NCBI GenBank assembly: GCA_020746835.1 | Contig: JAGPNK010000001.1 | Coordinates: 3,658,001-3,722,000, forward strand | Reading direction: 5' to 3' | DNA: 64,000 bases | Source of the DNA: Stachybotrys elegans | Taxonomy: Eukaryota > Ascomycota > Sordariomycetes > Hypocreales > Stachybotryaceae | Part shown: positions 49,001 through 59,881 of the stretch, one piece after another | Layout of the letters: the number at the start of each line of letters is the position of its first letter | Position numbering within the stretch: the stretch's first letter is position 1 | Made by a program: the position numbers and the translations under genes | The notes under the pieces: model-generated | Database searches by the model: none | Told to the model about the DNA's origin: nothing | Seen by the model: the letters and a program-made list of their open reading frames with translations, nothing else

Positions 49001-50699
49001 TTGCTTGCCTCTTGTCCTGGCTGCAAGCGAGAGAGTTGTGAGAGATGGTACCTTACAGGTACTAGTGCCCAGTCGGCCCCGCCCTCCTTATTCACACCCA
49101 CGCTGCTTGCTTGGGTTCTTTCTTTTTTGGCATCCCACTAGGCAGGGGCCCGCAGCCCTCTGGGTCAAATCAGGGCGATCTATTAGCCAGGGGCTCCACC
49201 GGCTGGGTACCTCTGCGCAAAGTCTTCCTACCTGGGAATACTGCGAAGCTATACGGATTGAGGGGGTATAGGGCACTCCCCCGGCATGTAGCATCCACAT
49301 CTGCGGCCTCAATGCCGACTGACCTCGAGATCCTTTATTTTCCGTTTTCTTCCACGGCCTGGCCAGGACCCCCCGTTTGCTCGCGGCTTTTTCACTGATC
49401 CATATTAGTTGTACTTCAATGGGGTTGACCTGCACACTCCCTTGGCCGTCGCCGTTCACCTGGGTTCTGTTATTTCCACTCACCCTCCCTTTCCACACTC
49501 TCTCTCACCTTCACCCTCTCCCTCTCTTCCTCTCGCAACTCTCTCATCCTAGAGATCGAGCAGAAAAAAAAAACTCGCCGGTTCATGTTCCATCGCTCCT
49601 TAGTGACGTGAAAGCCGAGCTGCTTCTTTTATTATCCCATCATTTGGACATTTATTCCCGTCTACTTCGCTGCAAGCCACACGCCCTGGTGATTCTTTAT
49701 ATCCCAAGGAAATTCGGCTCCCTTTGATCGCAGGATCGACTATCATTTTTTTATATCTTCTACTTTTTCACATTGGTGTGCGACAACAACTGTCTCTCCT
49801 CCCTTCGTGGTCAGACAAGACAGAACCAGGCACGTCTTCTCTCGAAAGGACGTCATTCACAGCCGGCCCAAAACGTTGATCGTTGATCGTCTTCGAATCC
49901 TTTTCGCCTCCCGCTGCGCATCAGCACCAGGACTGGACTCCTCTGACCGGGCAAGCAAACAAGCCATCAGTAATCAGACATCATCCGTCACGTCATTTCT
50001 GGATCGCACACTTCGACTATTTGGACTATTTGATGCTCTGATTCACCGACCATCTGCCCTTCACCTTCGCCTCACCCTCCACTTCCAAGACCGGCTATTC
50101 GTTCTCACGGGACCACTGAATCCGTTTGCGCATCCTTCCCTTCCGGTGGATTTGCAGCTGGACCCCTCTCGGTGGTCTACTGTGTCTATTTTCTCTCAGG
50201 ATCTGTCCCATCGAATCCTTTATTCTTTACTTCCACCATCATTCATTTTCGCCTCTTCCTCTTCTAACCACATACTTGATCCCCGCCGTCGCATTTGTTC
50301 CCGTCCTTTGCGTCACTTTGTCCATCGGCTGGGCAATTTGGTTGTGCTCATTCAACTCTCTAGCCACCTTCCCACTTGAGCTTCGGGTGCGACTATAGCT
50401 CGGTAACGTATCGCTCCACCAAAACGGACAGTCACATACCTGTTCAACTGTTCACCTGTTCACGGCTGGATCCCGATTTTCTGCAACCGGTACAAAGCCC
50501 TGCAACGTTGCTTGCGACAATCCGCTGCTTTGTGTTCCCGTCACAAGACACCTTCTGCGACAGGCTTTTGGTTATTGGCCGGTCCTAAAGAAGCCGCCGA
50601 GAAACCTACCTAGTTTCTTACACCTGTGGCCCTTGTTGCCAACAAAGACGGAATAACAACGACAACAACACCAACACCAACAACATCACCTCCGTCACC
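46059..50699. other. gene-free tract, about 4.6 kb, with CT-rich leader
   Basis: No credible gene. It includes the pentamer minisatellite at 47868-47933. From about 49480 to 50690 the plus strand is strongly CT-rich with A runs, typical of a long fungal 5' leader for the 50700 gene. The 190-codon open frame at 49807 begins with GTG and has no family resemblance. Confidence 0.5.
47868..47933. repeat. (AAGAC)n pentanucleotide minisatellite
   Basis: About 13 uninterrupted copies of CAAGA/AAGAC, followed by one diverged unit (ATGGCAAGAC). Open in several frames on both strands because the unit length is not a multiple of three, but it shows no gene context. Confidence 0.95.
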
Positions 50700-51620
50700 A
50701 TGTCTATCGCCCGCGCCTTCACGACCCGCCGCGGGAAGCTCAGTACTGATCTGGGCTTTGGCGGCGGCGACAACTCCAAGTCTTCCCCAAACCGCAACAA
50801 CTCTACCAGGAACATTCGCAACCAAATCTCTGGGCCTGTTCAACTCGTCCACACCACCAACATGCTTTCCTACAACGCGCCCGACCTGCCGCGCTCCGCC
50901 ATGCACAGCCAGAGCCACAGCCTCAGCCAGAGCCATGGCATGAGCCATATCCGATCGGGCTCCAGCTCCCCTCGTAGGTCCGAGGATGATTCCAGCACTG
51001 TTCGAACAAGCGACTCTACGCCACCGACCAGCCCGGACGTGGCCCCCGGTGAGCCCATGCACAACCACCTTTCGACGTATTTCATGACGCCTGGAAAGCC
51101 ACTGGCCGGAGCACCGCCGCAGGCAGCCCACGCGCCCAGCATCCCCGCGCGATCACCCTCCCACACCAAGAAGGCCTCGTACGGAGTCATCAGCCGCCAG
51201 CGCTCAGCTTCCAACATGTCCAAGAGCTCGGACCTCTCCGTGTCCACCAAGGGCAGCGCGACCTTCTCCCGCTCGTCCTCGACATCGACCAACACGACCT
51301 CGACCTCGCATCTCTCAGCATCCAACTCGATGAAGCTGAGTGCACCGCCCATTCCCTCGCCACTTTCGCCCTACACGCCGCCGCACTCGGCCAACAAGGA
51401 GCATCCCTTCGGACACGAGCTGGCGCAGGTTACGGAGCTTGTTGAGGAGCTGGGCGACGCCAGAAACACCAAGGCTCTCCGAGAAGACGACGAGTACATC
51501 CGATCCAAGGGTCTCACCAAGATGACGGCCGCCGACTACCTGCAAGAGATTGACAACCTCGCCGCGACCTTCTTCCCTGAAGTTAGCCGCATGAGGGCTG
51601 CTGGACCGCTCTGGATCTAA
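50700..51620 (+). CDS. conserved Ser-rich fungal protein of unknown function
   Basis: Intronless frame of 306 residues starting MSIARAFTTRRGKLSTDLG. Residues about 40-240 are Ser/Pro/Thr-rich and disordered with repeated SxS and His/Ser patches (QSHSLSQSHGMSH). The C-terminal about 65 residues look folded: ELAQVTELVEELGDARNT, DDEYIRSKGLTKMTAADYLQEIDNL. I do not recognise a domain, but the ordered tail and clean start after an A/C-rich leader support a real gene. A very long CT-rich leader upstream suggests translational control (inference). Confidence 0.75.
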   Translation: MSIARAFTTRRGKLSTDLGFGGGDNSKSSPNRNNSTRNIRNQISGPVQLVHTTNMLSYNAPDLPRSAMHSQSHSLSQSHGMSHIRSGSSSPRRSEDDSSTVRTSDSTPPTSPDVAPGEPMHNHLSTYFMTPGKPLAGAPPQAAHAPSIPARSPSHTKKASYGVISRQRSASNMSKSSDLSVSTKGSATFSRSSSTSTNTTSTSHLSASNSMKLSAPPIPSPLSPYTPPHSANKEHPFGHELAQVTELVEELGDARNTKALREDDEYIRSKGLTKMTAADYLQEIDNLAATFFPEVSRMRAAGPLWI

Positions 51621-52812
51621 GCACGGAACCAAAATGGAGGACCGATGCTCCGCATCTGGTGTCCTTCTGCGACGATCGTTTTGAACACAATTCATGGACA
51701 TATTTTGGGCTTGAGGGACAAACATGCACATACATACTGTAGCTTGGAGTGGGGGTTCTACTTGGTCTATCCTATCACTGTTTCGGATGGTCAGGTGCGG
51801 GTGCGGTTGCAGCTGCTCCGCACGCCGTTTAAGGAAAGGGAAGCAGGCGTTTAACATTTCTTTTTTTCTCTTTTTTATATTTCTCCCTTTTATCTTCGAT
51901 ACCTGATGGAATGCAAGGAACAAGGACAAATGGCCAATGGTTGGGCCCTTTTTGACGATATGCACGCGCGGTCTTTACGAGGAGGATATTCCCATAGCTA
52001 CACATGCCTGTCATGGCACCGTACTTTTCTTTTGGTCAATACAACCTATACTCTTCACACCTATCTCGCTATACTTGGATCTATGCTTGGCAGCAACTCT
52101 ACTGTTTACGACTGCATTGGTTGCCGGGTCACTAGGCACCACCTCTACTGTTTATTTGCTCTCTACTGCTTACACCCTACACTGCACACTCTTTTCCTCA
52201 TCATGCTTGGCAGCAAAATAGCAGGTGGTGCATCGTCGGCGGTTTTGTGGCTACCAAAGCCGACAATCCACCGGCCTGGCCTGCATTCCTCCCGTCTCCT
52301 AGCCGCACCCGGTGCGTTGAGAAAGGCCAAGGTGGAGATTGAGTTTTCAGGGTGTCTTGAGAGTGGCGCTGGATGACGATGATGGCGCATGCCGGCGCAG
52401 CCCAACCGCACGCCACCTGCTTCTATCATGTCATTCTCGAGATCCGAGATGGCTGGCTGAAAACATTTCAAAACGTGGTGGACGTGGAGCCGTGGGACGG
52501 CGAATAAACCGTCTGAAACCGGCCGCTCCCCCCTCCCACGCGAGCGCGCACACACGCACATTGTTTCGGGTTTCGCTTTGGAACAATCATCCGAACGCCT
52601 GGTTCGTCTGAAAGTGGAAGATGTAGGCGAAACTGTGGAAGCGCGGCAGCTCCGGCTGACCGCCCAATCAAACCCCCCTCCTCTCTCGTGAGACATACAC
52701 AAAAGCCGATGGGTTAGTAGGTAAGGATGGAAGCTGTGCTTCGTCATCCTCGTCTAGCTCCCGTCTGAACACAAACACAACTCCAAGTCCACATTTTACC
52801 ACCGCCACCACC
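51621..52812. other. intergenic, 50700 gene to terpene synthase
   Basis: About 1.2 kb with 3' flank, then the terpene synthase promoter. A 194-codon antisense frame (52163-52747) has no family resemblance. No gene seen. Confidence 0.5.
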
Positions 52813-53977
52813 ATGTCCGCGCCAGCACCCTCCGCTTCCGCTTCCGCTTCGGCCTCCGCCGCCGCCGCGGCGCTCCGGGGCCAGACGCTGCGTGTACCGG
52901 ACCTGAAGGCCCTCTTCCGGACCTGGCCCCAGCGGCGCAACCCGCACTACGCCGCTCTGCAGCCCTTTGTTACCGACATCCTCCGCCGCCTCGCCACCAC
53001 CCACGCGCCCATCGGCAAGCGCATCGCCGACGACTTGGCCTTGTTGGCCACCGCCTTGTACCCGCAGGCTAGCTGGGACGAGCTGCAAGGCCTTGCCCTC
53101 TTCACCATCTGGATTGTCTGCTGGGACGACATCGTCGATGCCAACGAGGGCGATTTGTCGGCCGACTTTTCAAAGGCCCAGGCATGGCGCGCTCTAACGC
53201 TGCGGATTGCCGAGTTGGCTCTTGGCATGGCCGCCCCCCTCCCTGGAGAGCATGTCCCCGTCCCGGACCCCATCAACGCACTGCTGGACGATTTCGCAAG
53301 GCGTGTATGTGCCTCGTGCGATGCTGTCACCTGCAAGCGTCTCTACGATGAGATGGCCTTCTTCATCACGAGCTGTGGCGTCGAGCAGAGCATGCGCCTT
53401 GAGGGCAAGATCCCCCCTGACTACCAGTCCTACATGGAGATACGCTCGGGCACCATCGCCGGCGAAGTTTTCACCTGGATGGTGCCCTTTGCGGCTAGCA
53501 TCCGACCTATGCCCCGCGCCATCGCCGACTCGCCCGCTACCAAGACCATGGCGCGAGAGATATGCGTCATCCAAGCGCTCTTCAACGACCTGCTGTCGCT
53601 CAAGAAGGAGCTGTCCACCGACTGTGTCATCAATGCTGTGACAGCCCTGCTGGAGCCTGGCAAGACGCTCGACGAGGTCGTCGACGAGGTGGTGGGCATA
53701 TTGCGCAATTCTATTGCCCTGTATGACGAGGCGGCCGCCGAGCTGCTGCGCGCCGTGGCAGGCGACGAAGAGGCGACGCTCGCGGCGGACAAGTTCATCG
53801 AGGGGGGTAGGCTGACCGTCACAGGGTTGGTGGATTTCACGTAAGTAGACACCCGCTGTGGTCCCTTGTGCTTGTGTTGTACAGGATTCATATTGATCTG
53901 CTGCTAGCTTCGTATCTCCTCGCTACGGCTTATCGAAGCTCGTGAAGGAAGATGGGACTCTGGAGATTGTCCTATGA
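52813..53977 (+). CDS. class I terpene synthase (sesquiterpene-cyclase-like)
   Basis: Two exons, 52813-53840 and 53908-53977, join in frame into 365 residues. After an Ala/Ser repeat at the N-terminus (residues 2-20) the protein has the aspartate-rich motif WDDIVDANE (Asp105, Asp106, Asp109), the Arg sensor in IRSGTIAGEVF (Arg211), the NSE motif NDLLSLKKE (Asn258, Ser262, Glu266) and a C-terminal SPRY pair (Arg348, Tyr349), the complete class I active site. Such enzymes ionise farnesyl or geranylgeranyl diphosphate and cyclise the cation (family knowledge); substrate and product cannot be read here. The final 70-base exon carries the RY motif, so stopping at the exon 1 TAA (53842) would lose it. 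No P450, prenyltransferase or regulator is adjacent. Confidence 0.9.
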
Positions 53978-54343
53978 GAATGAGAAAGACATGTCGTGGA
54001 GAAATTAGATTAGAAAAAAGAAGGAAAGAGACGATAAAGATCATTGCGCCCACGTTATGCTCTGTTCCCGAGGGCAAGCCATCCAAGCCTCCAACTCATG
54101 CTACCCTTGCAGAGCCAGACCAGGACGAATTCGCGCCAGAATCACCGCTCAGAGGCGAGCCGTGAAAGATTCTACACCAGTCTTGCCGTGTTTCCCAAAC
54201 AAAGTACCAACTCCGAGGCGCGCAGCCCATTTGCGCGCCGCCATCCTTTACCGACACGTTTCCAATTCTCATCAAGTAACACCTGGTATTCTTGTAACAC
54301 GGATAACAATCCCTCGAAAAGGGGGAGGGACTTGCTGGGCTTT
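53978..54343. other. convergent 3' flanks
   Basis: 366 bases between the terpene synthase and the deacetylase stops. No gene seen. Confidence 0.5.
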
Positions 54344-55150
54344 TCAGCGGCCGCCCAATGGCTCGACAGACTTGACGAGATCTGTAATGGTGACAATCTT
54401 GTACCCCTGCTTCTTGAGCTCGGGGAGCACGATGCGTAGCATAGGAGCCGTCCAGCGTCTCCTGTCGTGGCAAACGATGATGGCGCCCGGGTGGGCCATG
54501 CTGAGGATATGGTTGGCGTTGATGTTGGGATAGGGGATCTGGGGATCGTGGGGGTAGATGCTGCCGAGGACGATACGGAAGCCCCTGTTGCCCAGCATAT
54601 CGCGCATGTGCCAGTTGAAGAAGCCCGACCCCGGGCGGAAGTAGTTGTTGGGCAGGATCTTGCCCTCGGCTTCGTAGGCGTCGACGAGCTTGGATTTGAC
54701 CTCCTTGACCTGGCGCTCGAGCTCGTCCATACTGAGCGAGGTGGAGGGCTCGTCGTGCATGGCGTGGTTGGCGAGCTCGTGGCCCTCGTGGACTATTCTG
54801 CGCAGCTTGGCCTCGCGGCCCTCGACCTGGGAGCCGATGACGAAGAAGGTGGCGTGGGCGTCGTTTTCGCGGAGGACCTCCATGAGCTCGTCGGTATGCG
54901 GAGAGGGGGCGTCGTCGAGGGAGAGGGCGATGATCTTTTCCGTGGTGACGACCTCGAAGAGCACGTCCGGGTACTTGGTGCGCAGGTAGTTGATGAGGAA
55001 GCGCGGCGGCTTGTAGACGCAGTAGATGGAGTAGAAGGGCAGGATGAGGACGACGAGGATGAGGGCCAGGAGCAGTAGGACCGCCATGCGGTTCCGCCTC
55101 ACGCGCCGCCGGAGCTTGGGCGGCAAGCGGGTAAAGGAGAGTATCGACAT
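54344..55150 (-). CDS. membrane-anchored polysaccharide deacetylase family (CE4-like)
   Basis: Intronless, 268 residues from the ATG at 55150; the longer open frame upstream starts at TTG. A basic cluster (RRRVRRNR) precedes one membrane helix (MAVLLLLALILVVLILPFYS), predicting a type II protein with a luminal or external domain. NodB-fold motifs are present: ALSLDDAPSPHT (motif 1), GHELANHAMHDEP (motif 2), YFRPGSGFFN (motif 3) and HPGAIIVCHD (motif 5). The family removes acetyl groups from chitin or related polymers (family knowledge). Motif 2 departs from the usual H-S/T-x-x-H: the second metal His position is Asp, with a His one residue earlier. Motif 1 has DDA rather than DDG. Confidence 0.85.
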   Translation of the reverse strand: MSILSFTRLPPKLRRRVRRNRMAVLLLLALILVVLILPFYSIYCVYKPPRFLINYLRTKYPDVLFEVVTTEKIIALSLDDAPSPHTDELMEVLRENDAHATFFVIGSQVEGREAKLRRIVHEGHELANHAMHDEPSTSLSMDELERQVKEVKSKLVDAYEAEGKILPNNYFRPGSGFFNWHMRDMLGNRGFRIVLGSIYPHDPQIPYPNINANHILSMAHPGAIIVCHDRRRWTAPMLRIVLPELKKQGYKIVTITDLVKSVEPLGGR

Positions 55151-58100
55151 GGGGGCATATGTGGAGGAGGAGGAGGAGGAGCAAGACGAAGAGGGATCGA
55201 GGCCACGCGCGGGTTGGGGAGGCGCGCAGGCCAATCCGGGGGACCTGTGCCTCGAGGCAGGTAGGTAAGGGGTGGAGAGGCAGAGGAGAGGAAAGCCGGA
55301 CGCCAAGGAGACTGCTGTCGAAAGGGCGAGCAAGGACCAAAAGATGACAATGGCTAGAAAGAGGAAAAAAGGATGAGGTGATGGCAGTCTGTGGTTGGGG
55401 GCCAAGGGAACGGTTCAAGGGGGTTCACAGAAGCATGTGCAAAAGAATCGAATTGGTAGAGTCGACGGGTGCTGCGTCAGCTAGTGGGGCCCAAGCTTTC
55501 CGCATGCGGCTCCAGGAGAGGCTGGCTTGGCGACCCCCATCACGCGCTTGTTCAACCATTCAGAGCTACCGGTCCACCATCCCCCGGCTTTCGAAACTAG
55601 CCGCGTGTACCTATGTATGTAAGTACCCTTTTTGCACCTGCGGGATGGGCGAGATGAAGTTGTTTACGAACATGCGATGAAGACATTGTTTTAGGTATTT
55701 CAGATCGAGGCTGAGTTGCTAGTAAGCTGACGAAATGATTGGCATGCTATTTTCTTTGTTTGTTCATCTCTTACTGATTTTTCTTTTTCTTTCTCTTTTC
55801 TAATCGTGGTTGATGGAACGTTGGGTCCGGTACCTGCCTTCTCGCGTTCGCGTCAAACGCACAGGGCAGCCAGGGGTGTTTCACGTGGAGCATGAGCTAG
55901 ACCATGGTGGTGGTCCCATTGAATTGAGGCTTCTGGAATCGCCTACATTTGGACCTCGACTAACATGCATTACGTAGTAGTCTACTCCGTACATGTCACG
56001 CAAATTCCTCAGGGAAAAATGATTACAGCAAAGGCGCAAACCGTGGCACCTCAATGACCTTTTTGGTGATTTACTACCGTCCAGTGTCGTGCCCACTAAT
56101 GTATTGACAGCTCAAACCAATACATGCCAATTTGGGAGCATCTTGTCGGCCGCCGCCGCAGAGATGCCTCAACTCTCAAACCAAGCTCCTACACCTCCAA
56201 CCAACGAAAGCAAGTCGAGAGGTTCTTTAGTCTCTCATTCTCCTCCCCTCCCTCTGCGGCAAGCCCGAAGTGGTGGATCCCCTTCGCTCCTCTTGCTACC
56301 TTACTCTGACTGCCTGTATGGCTCTATGTGACGTGTCCGGCTTCTCTAGCCCGTCTTCGTGCCTCGCTCTACCGACGACCGACGACCGGCCTTGTGGATG
56401 AAGATCTTGGCACCCATCATTCGTGCTCCCTGCTGGCCCACCGGACCCTGGCATCCTGACTCTCTTTCCTCCTAGACATGGTTCCTGGGCCGTAGCCCCG
56501 TCTGGCTGCCCTTGCGAGCCTGTCATAAGGCTGATGTGGTGCTCGCGAGGGCCACCGAGCTTCTCTCTTGCGAGATCTGCAGATGCACATCTACGGTTTG
56601 GCCGACAGGGCTCCAGTCGGATGGGAGCCCTTGATGCCACGTTTGGAACAAAGCACAGTACGGCAGGTAGGCAGCGGTGATGATCGTGCCCTCCTCCTGG
56701 ATACGAGCCTTGGGCATGGCAGGCATCATGGGTGTGAGCCAATTAGTCCTCTTTACGTCGTTGAGATGTGCGCGTCCCGTCCACAATATTTCCGCTGACA
56801 GATGATAATTCTGATTTAGTACTGCACACACCTCTTTTGGCCATGGTTTCCAAGTATCAGTAGTAGTACCTTATTATTAGGAGTTATTCTCCGACCTTGG
56901 TCACGACTGCCTGCAAGACCAGGGGAAGTGCGCTGGTGGAGGCACTCAGTACCTGTGCAGCACGTGAGGTACCTGGGCCCCCATACTGTAATAGGGCTAC
57001 TCGGAGGTTCCTCAACCTTAATTCGTCATGCCTCAGGTACCCCTTCCAAATTATTCTTAATTTGTACCCGTCATGTTGCATTCGCCTTCAGCAAACCGCG
57101 CCGCTCTCACCACGTTTACGCTGTGGGCCAGTTTGGTTCGTACCTGTTTTGTTCGCCGAGCGAGATGCCCTTCATCCCTCCATCCTGATGATTCGTTTAT
57201 CGGCTTGTCCACCCGGCAGCATAGCTAGGTCCATGCTTGCCCATGCGTGCCTCTCGTGGTCGCGCAACGGCACCTGCAAACCGAACGACGGGAGTCCGTG
57301 AGCCCTTCGAGAAGCGACGTTCCTCGCCGTCTGCTGGCATACAGGGCATGCCTAGCATAGTCATTGGCCATGATGTGGCCCTTGAGTCCTTGACCAGCGG
57401 ATGCCGCCCCCGGACCGCGTGCCGAGACGAAAGGATTGGCATTGGCACGTCCACGATCGACTGGTGTTGGGATGAGAGGGGTCTCTCTCTCGAGGTCCTT
57501 CCTGGTTGATCCACGAACGAAATAATCGACATTTCCGCTTTCAGAACAAAATGGCATTCTGCACAATCTGCAGATACGGGAGCCCGGGTTCTCGCCTGCA
57601 TCATCCATCTGTCGATGCATGGAGATCGGGTTTGGCCTATGCGGCTAAACCCCCAAAGGCTGCCAGACGAGACATCATCCATCAATAGAGCGCGCGGCGG
57701 GAGGGCGGGCGGGCAGGCGGAAACCCCACTGGACGCAGAAGAGCGAATCACACCCTCCCTGGTTGTCGTCTTTCCTGGGTCTCCAACTCGCCCTACTACT
57801 GATTCCGTCCCAACGCCCATTCCCCAACAGGCAAGCAGAGAGCCGTCTGAGAGGCACGGGCACTACCGGTTACCTAATTCGTCGAGTCCTCACCACCCAT
57901 CGGTCGACCGTCCGGTGACGCCGTTTACGGAGGCCCGGGCGACACGGACCCTGGGACCCATACCTTTCCCTGCACGTCATGGAGAATTGGGAACATGGGT
58001 GGTCCGGACCCATGGGACGCCGCCAGTATGGCCGTGAGATCTAGCCGACGATACCACGAGGCGCGCAAACCACACAGAGCATGGGCCGTATATAAAACTT

Positions 58101-58267
58101 GTTGCCGTCCCTTCCCTGGTAACCGAGAACAGCAAGGACAGCACGGCTCAGCTTCTTGCACTGGCTGATTCTTCATCAGCGCTGCATCTCCTTCTCTATG
58201 TACCCACGTAGAGCCGCCTGGTCTGCTCCAGCCCTGGCTTATATCAACTCTCGCCCCGGGCCCCAGC
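55151..58267. other. gene-free tract, about 3.1 kb
   Basis: No credible gene. A 207-codon minus-strand frame (57197-57820) shows no domain and shares its span with other open frames. The right end carries the TATA element listed separately. Confidence 0.5.
58089..58097 (+). promoter_or_regulatory. candidate TATA box for the 58268 gene
   Basis: TATATAAAA about 170 bases before the ATG at 58268, with a pyrimidine-rich stretch between. Confidence 0.45.
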
Positions 58268-58980
58268 ATGGATACAAACTACGAACTTGCTTCCGCGCGC
58301 TATGCCAAATCTTGGAGTGTCGAGGCCCTTCGAGGAAGCCTCGAGTCCAACCACACGCCATCTCAGCCACAATCACAGTCCCGGCCTCAGTCTCAGTCGC
58401 AGTCGCCCATACACGAATCCACCATGACAACCACGCATCGACCACGTCATGAATTTACACGCACCAGAGCCGCCCCTAGAGCTACGGCCGCGGCGTCTTC
58501 TCTCATCAGCCCTGTAAGCAGAGCTGGAGCCTCTGTTGAGAAGTGGCTTGACTCGCCCACGGCTGGAGACCCCTCGCCTGTCATTGATGCCGTCTCCGAG
58601 CTCTTCTCAACTCGGGGTGAATCTACCTTCCCCTCTCCATCAACAACATTTTCCCCCACGGCGGTCAACAAGTCTCGAGGAAAGCGGCGCGCCGAGGATC
58701 CAGACCGTCATGGTCTATCTCCGCCAAACCGCCCAACACAGAGGCCGAGGAAGACCAGCAACAACTCATCGCAAGGAAGAGAGACGCTTCACTCCACCTC
58801 GCACCCGCGTGAATCACCGCCATACGTGATCCGCGAGGTTGGTGCATTTGCAAAGAACCCGGCACCTAGGTACGAATCCTTTGCCCCTCCCACCCATTTG
58901 TCGAGCGTTGACTGACTGATGTATAGCCGTCCAGGGAGATACAGGCCACTCTCTCACTGGTGTTCCCTGTGGCTCGAGTA
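58268..58980 (+). CDS. disordered hypothetical protein
   Basis: The first exon from 58268 has an N-terminus MDTNYELASARYAKSWSVEAL, then Gln/Ser repeats, a short ordered-looking VEKWLDSPTAGDPSPVIDAVSELF and a basic KRRAEDPDRHG. Unspliced it ends at 58915 (215 residues). A good intron (donor at 58872, branch-like CTGACTGA, acceptor ending at 58926) would instead add RPGRYRPLSHWCSLWLE and end with TAG at 58978-58980. No domain is recognised and function is unknown. A TATA box and leader upstream support transcription. Confidence 0.55.
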
Positions 58981-59881
58981 GCCCACGCGTGCTGGAAGCC
59001 GGCCCCCAACAGGAGCTGCTTGAGCACATGATATAAATGGAATCAAAGAGGATGAAACACCAGGACCCCCGCGATGCAACGGTACCTTGGCCCACCTCTT
59101 CATGACGGATTACGAATAATGGATTTCACTGCGCGATGCAATTACGCCGTCCGCAAAAACGGAAGGATACCAACCGCTCCAGCGACGATGCAAAACACAC
59201 TCAACCGTTTTCACTTACACCCACTTCTATGCCTATACACTTACAGCACACGCTCATCATCCCCCAAGCACAATTCTACCTTCATTTCTTCTTCTTCTTC
59301 TTCTTCTTCTTCGCCTTCACTTCTTGTTTGTATTCTACACCCTTTTTCTTCTTTGTCCATCTTTTACTTTTCTTCTCCCGCACTTTTCTCCCCCGCCCTT
59401 TCTCCAACTTCAGCTTCAACTTCTTCTTCATTCTTTCTTCTTCACCTACTTTCAACTTTCATCGCCAACCATTGTCAGCACTTTACTGGTTCTGCGTATT
59501 ATCATCTCAAGTCGAAATTTTCATGTAACCGTCTCCTCGCCTTACTTCGGGGCTAAATCCTTCTTCAACCCGTGAACGGCGGGTGTTTCTTGTATTAGTT
59601 TCGACAGGTTTTATTACCGTCTTTTGTAATTCACCCTTTTTACGTTTACTTTGATCCTTTTTTTATTTATTCTTGCACTGGTGTATCCACCGTTCATTTT
59701 CGGCCGCTAGATCATGCCGCCTTGTATACTAGTAGACAAGAGACCGCAAGTGTCACCATCAATCATATGCCCATCACTGTTCAGGTGTTTGGCCTTGATT
59801 CCATTCTCGTCTTCCTCAGATTCCGTGCGGTCCTCCGTTGTAGGACTTGGTGCATACCGTCCTTCTCTTGCGAATACCTCC
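58981..59881. other. convergent 3' flanks, T-rich
   Basis: About 900 bases with a TTC repeat (59284-59312) and T-rich blocks; open frames here are Phe/Ser low-complexity translations. No gene seen. Confidence 0.5.
59284..59312. repeat. (TTC)n microsatellite
   Basis: About eight TTC copies within a longer T/C-rich stretch. Confidence 0.85.

Noticed and set aside
49807..50379. 190-codon frame before the 50700 gene
   Set aside because: Starts with GTG and is a translation of the CT-rich leader (Leu/Ser/Pro/Arg-rich); no conserved motif.
52163..52747. 194-codon antisense frame next to the terpene synthase
   Set aside because: No family resemblance, so it is not counted as a cluster partner.
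50700..55150. secondary-metabolite gene cluster around the terpene synthase
   Set aside because: Only the synthase is biosynthetic; the neighbours are a disordered protein and a wall-polymer enzyme, with no oxidase, transporter or regulator.
57197..57820. 207-codon minus-strand frame
   Set aside because: Random-looking composition; two other frames are open across much of the span.
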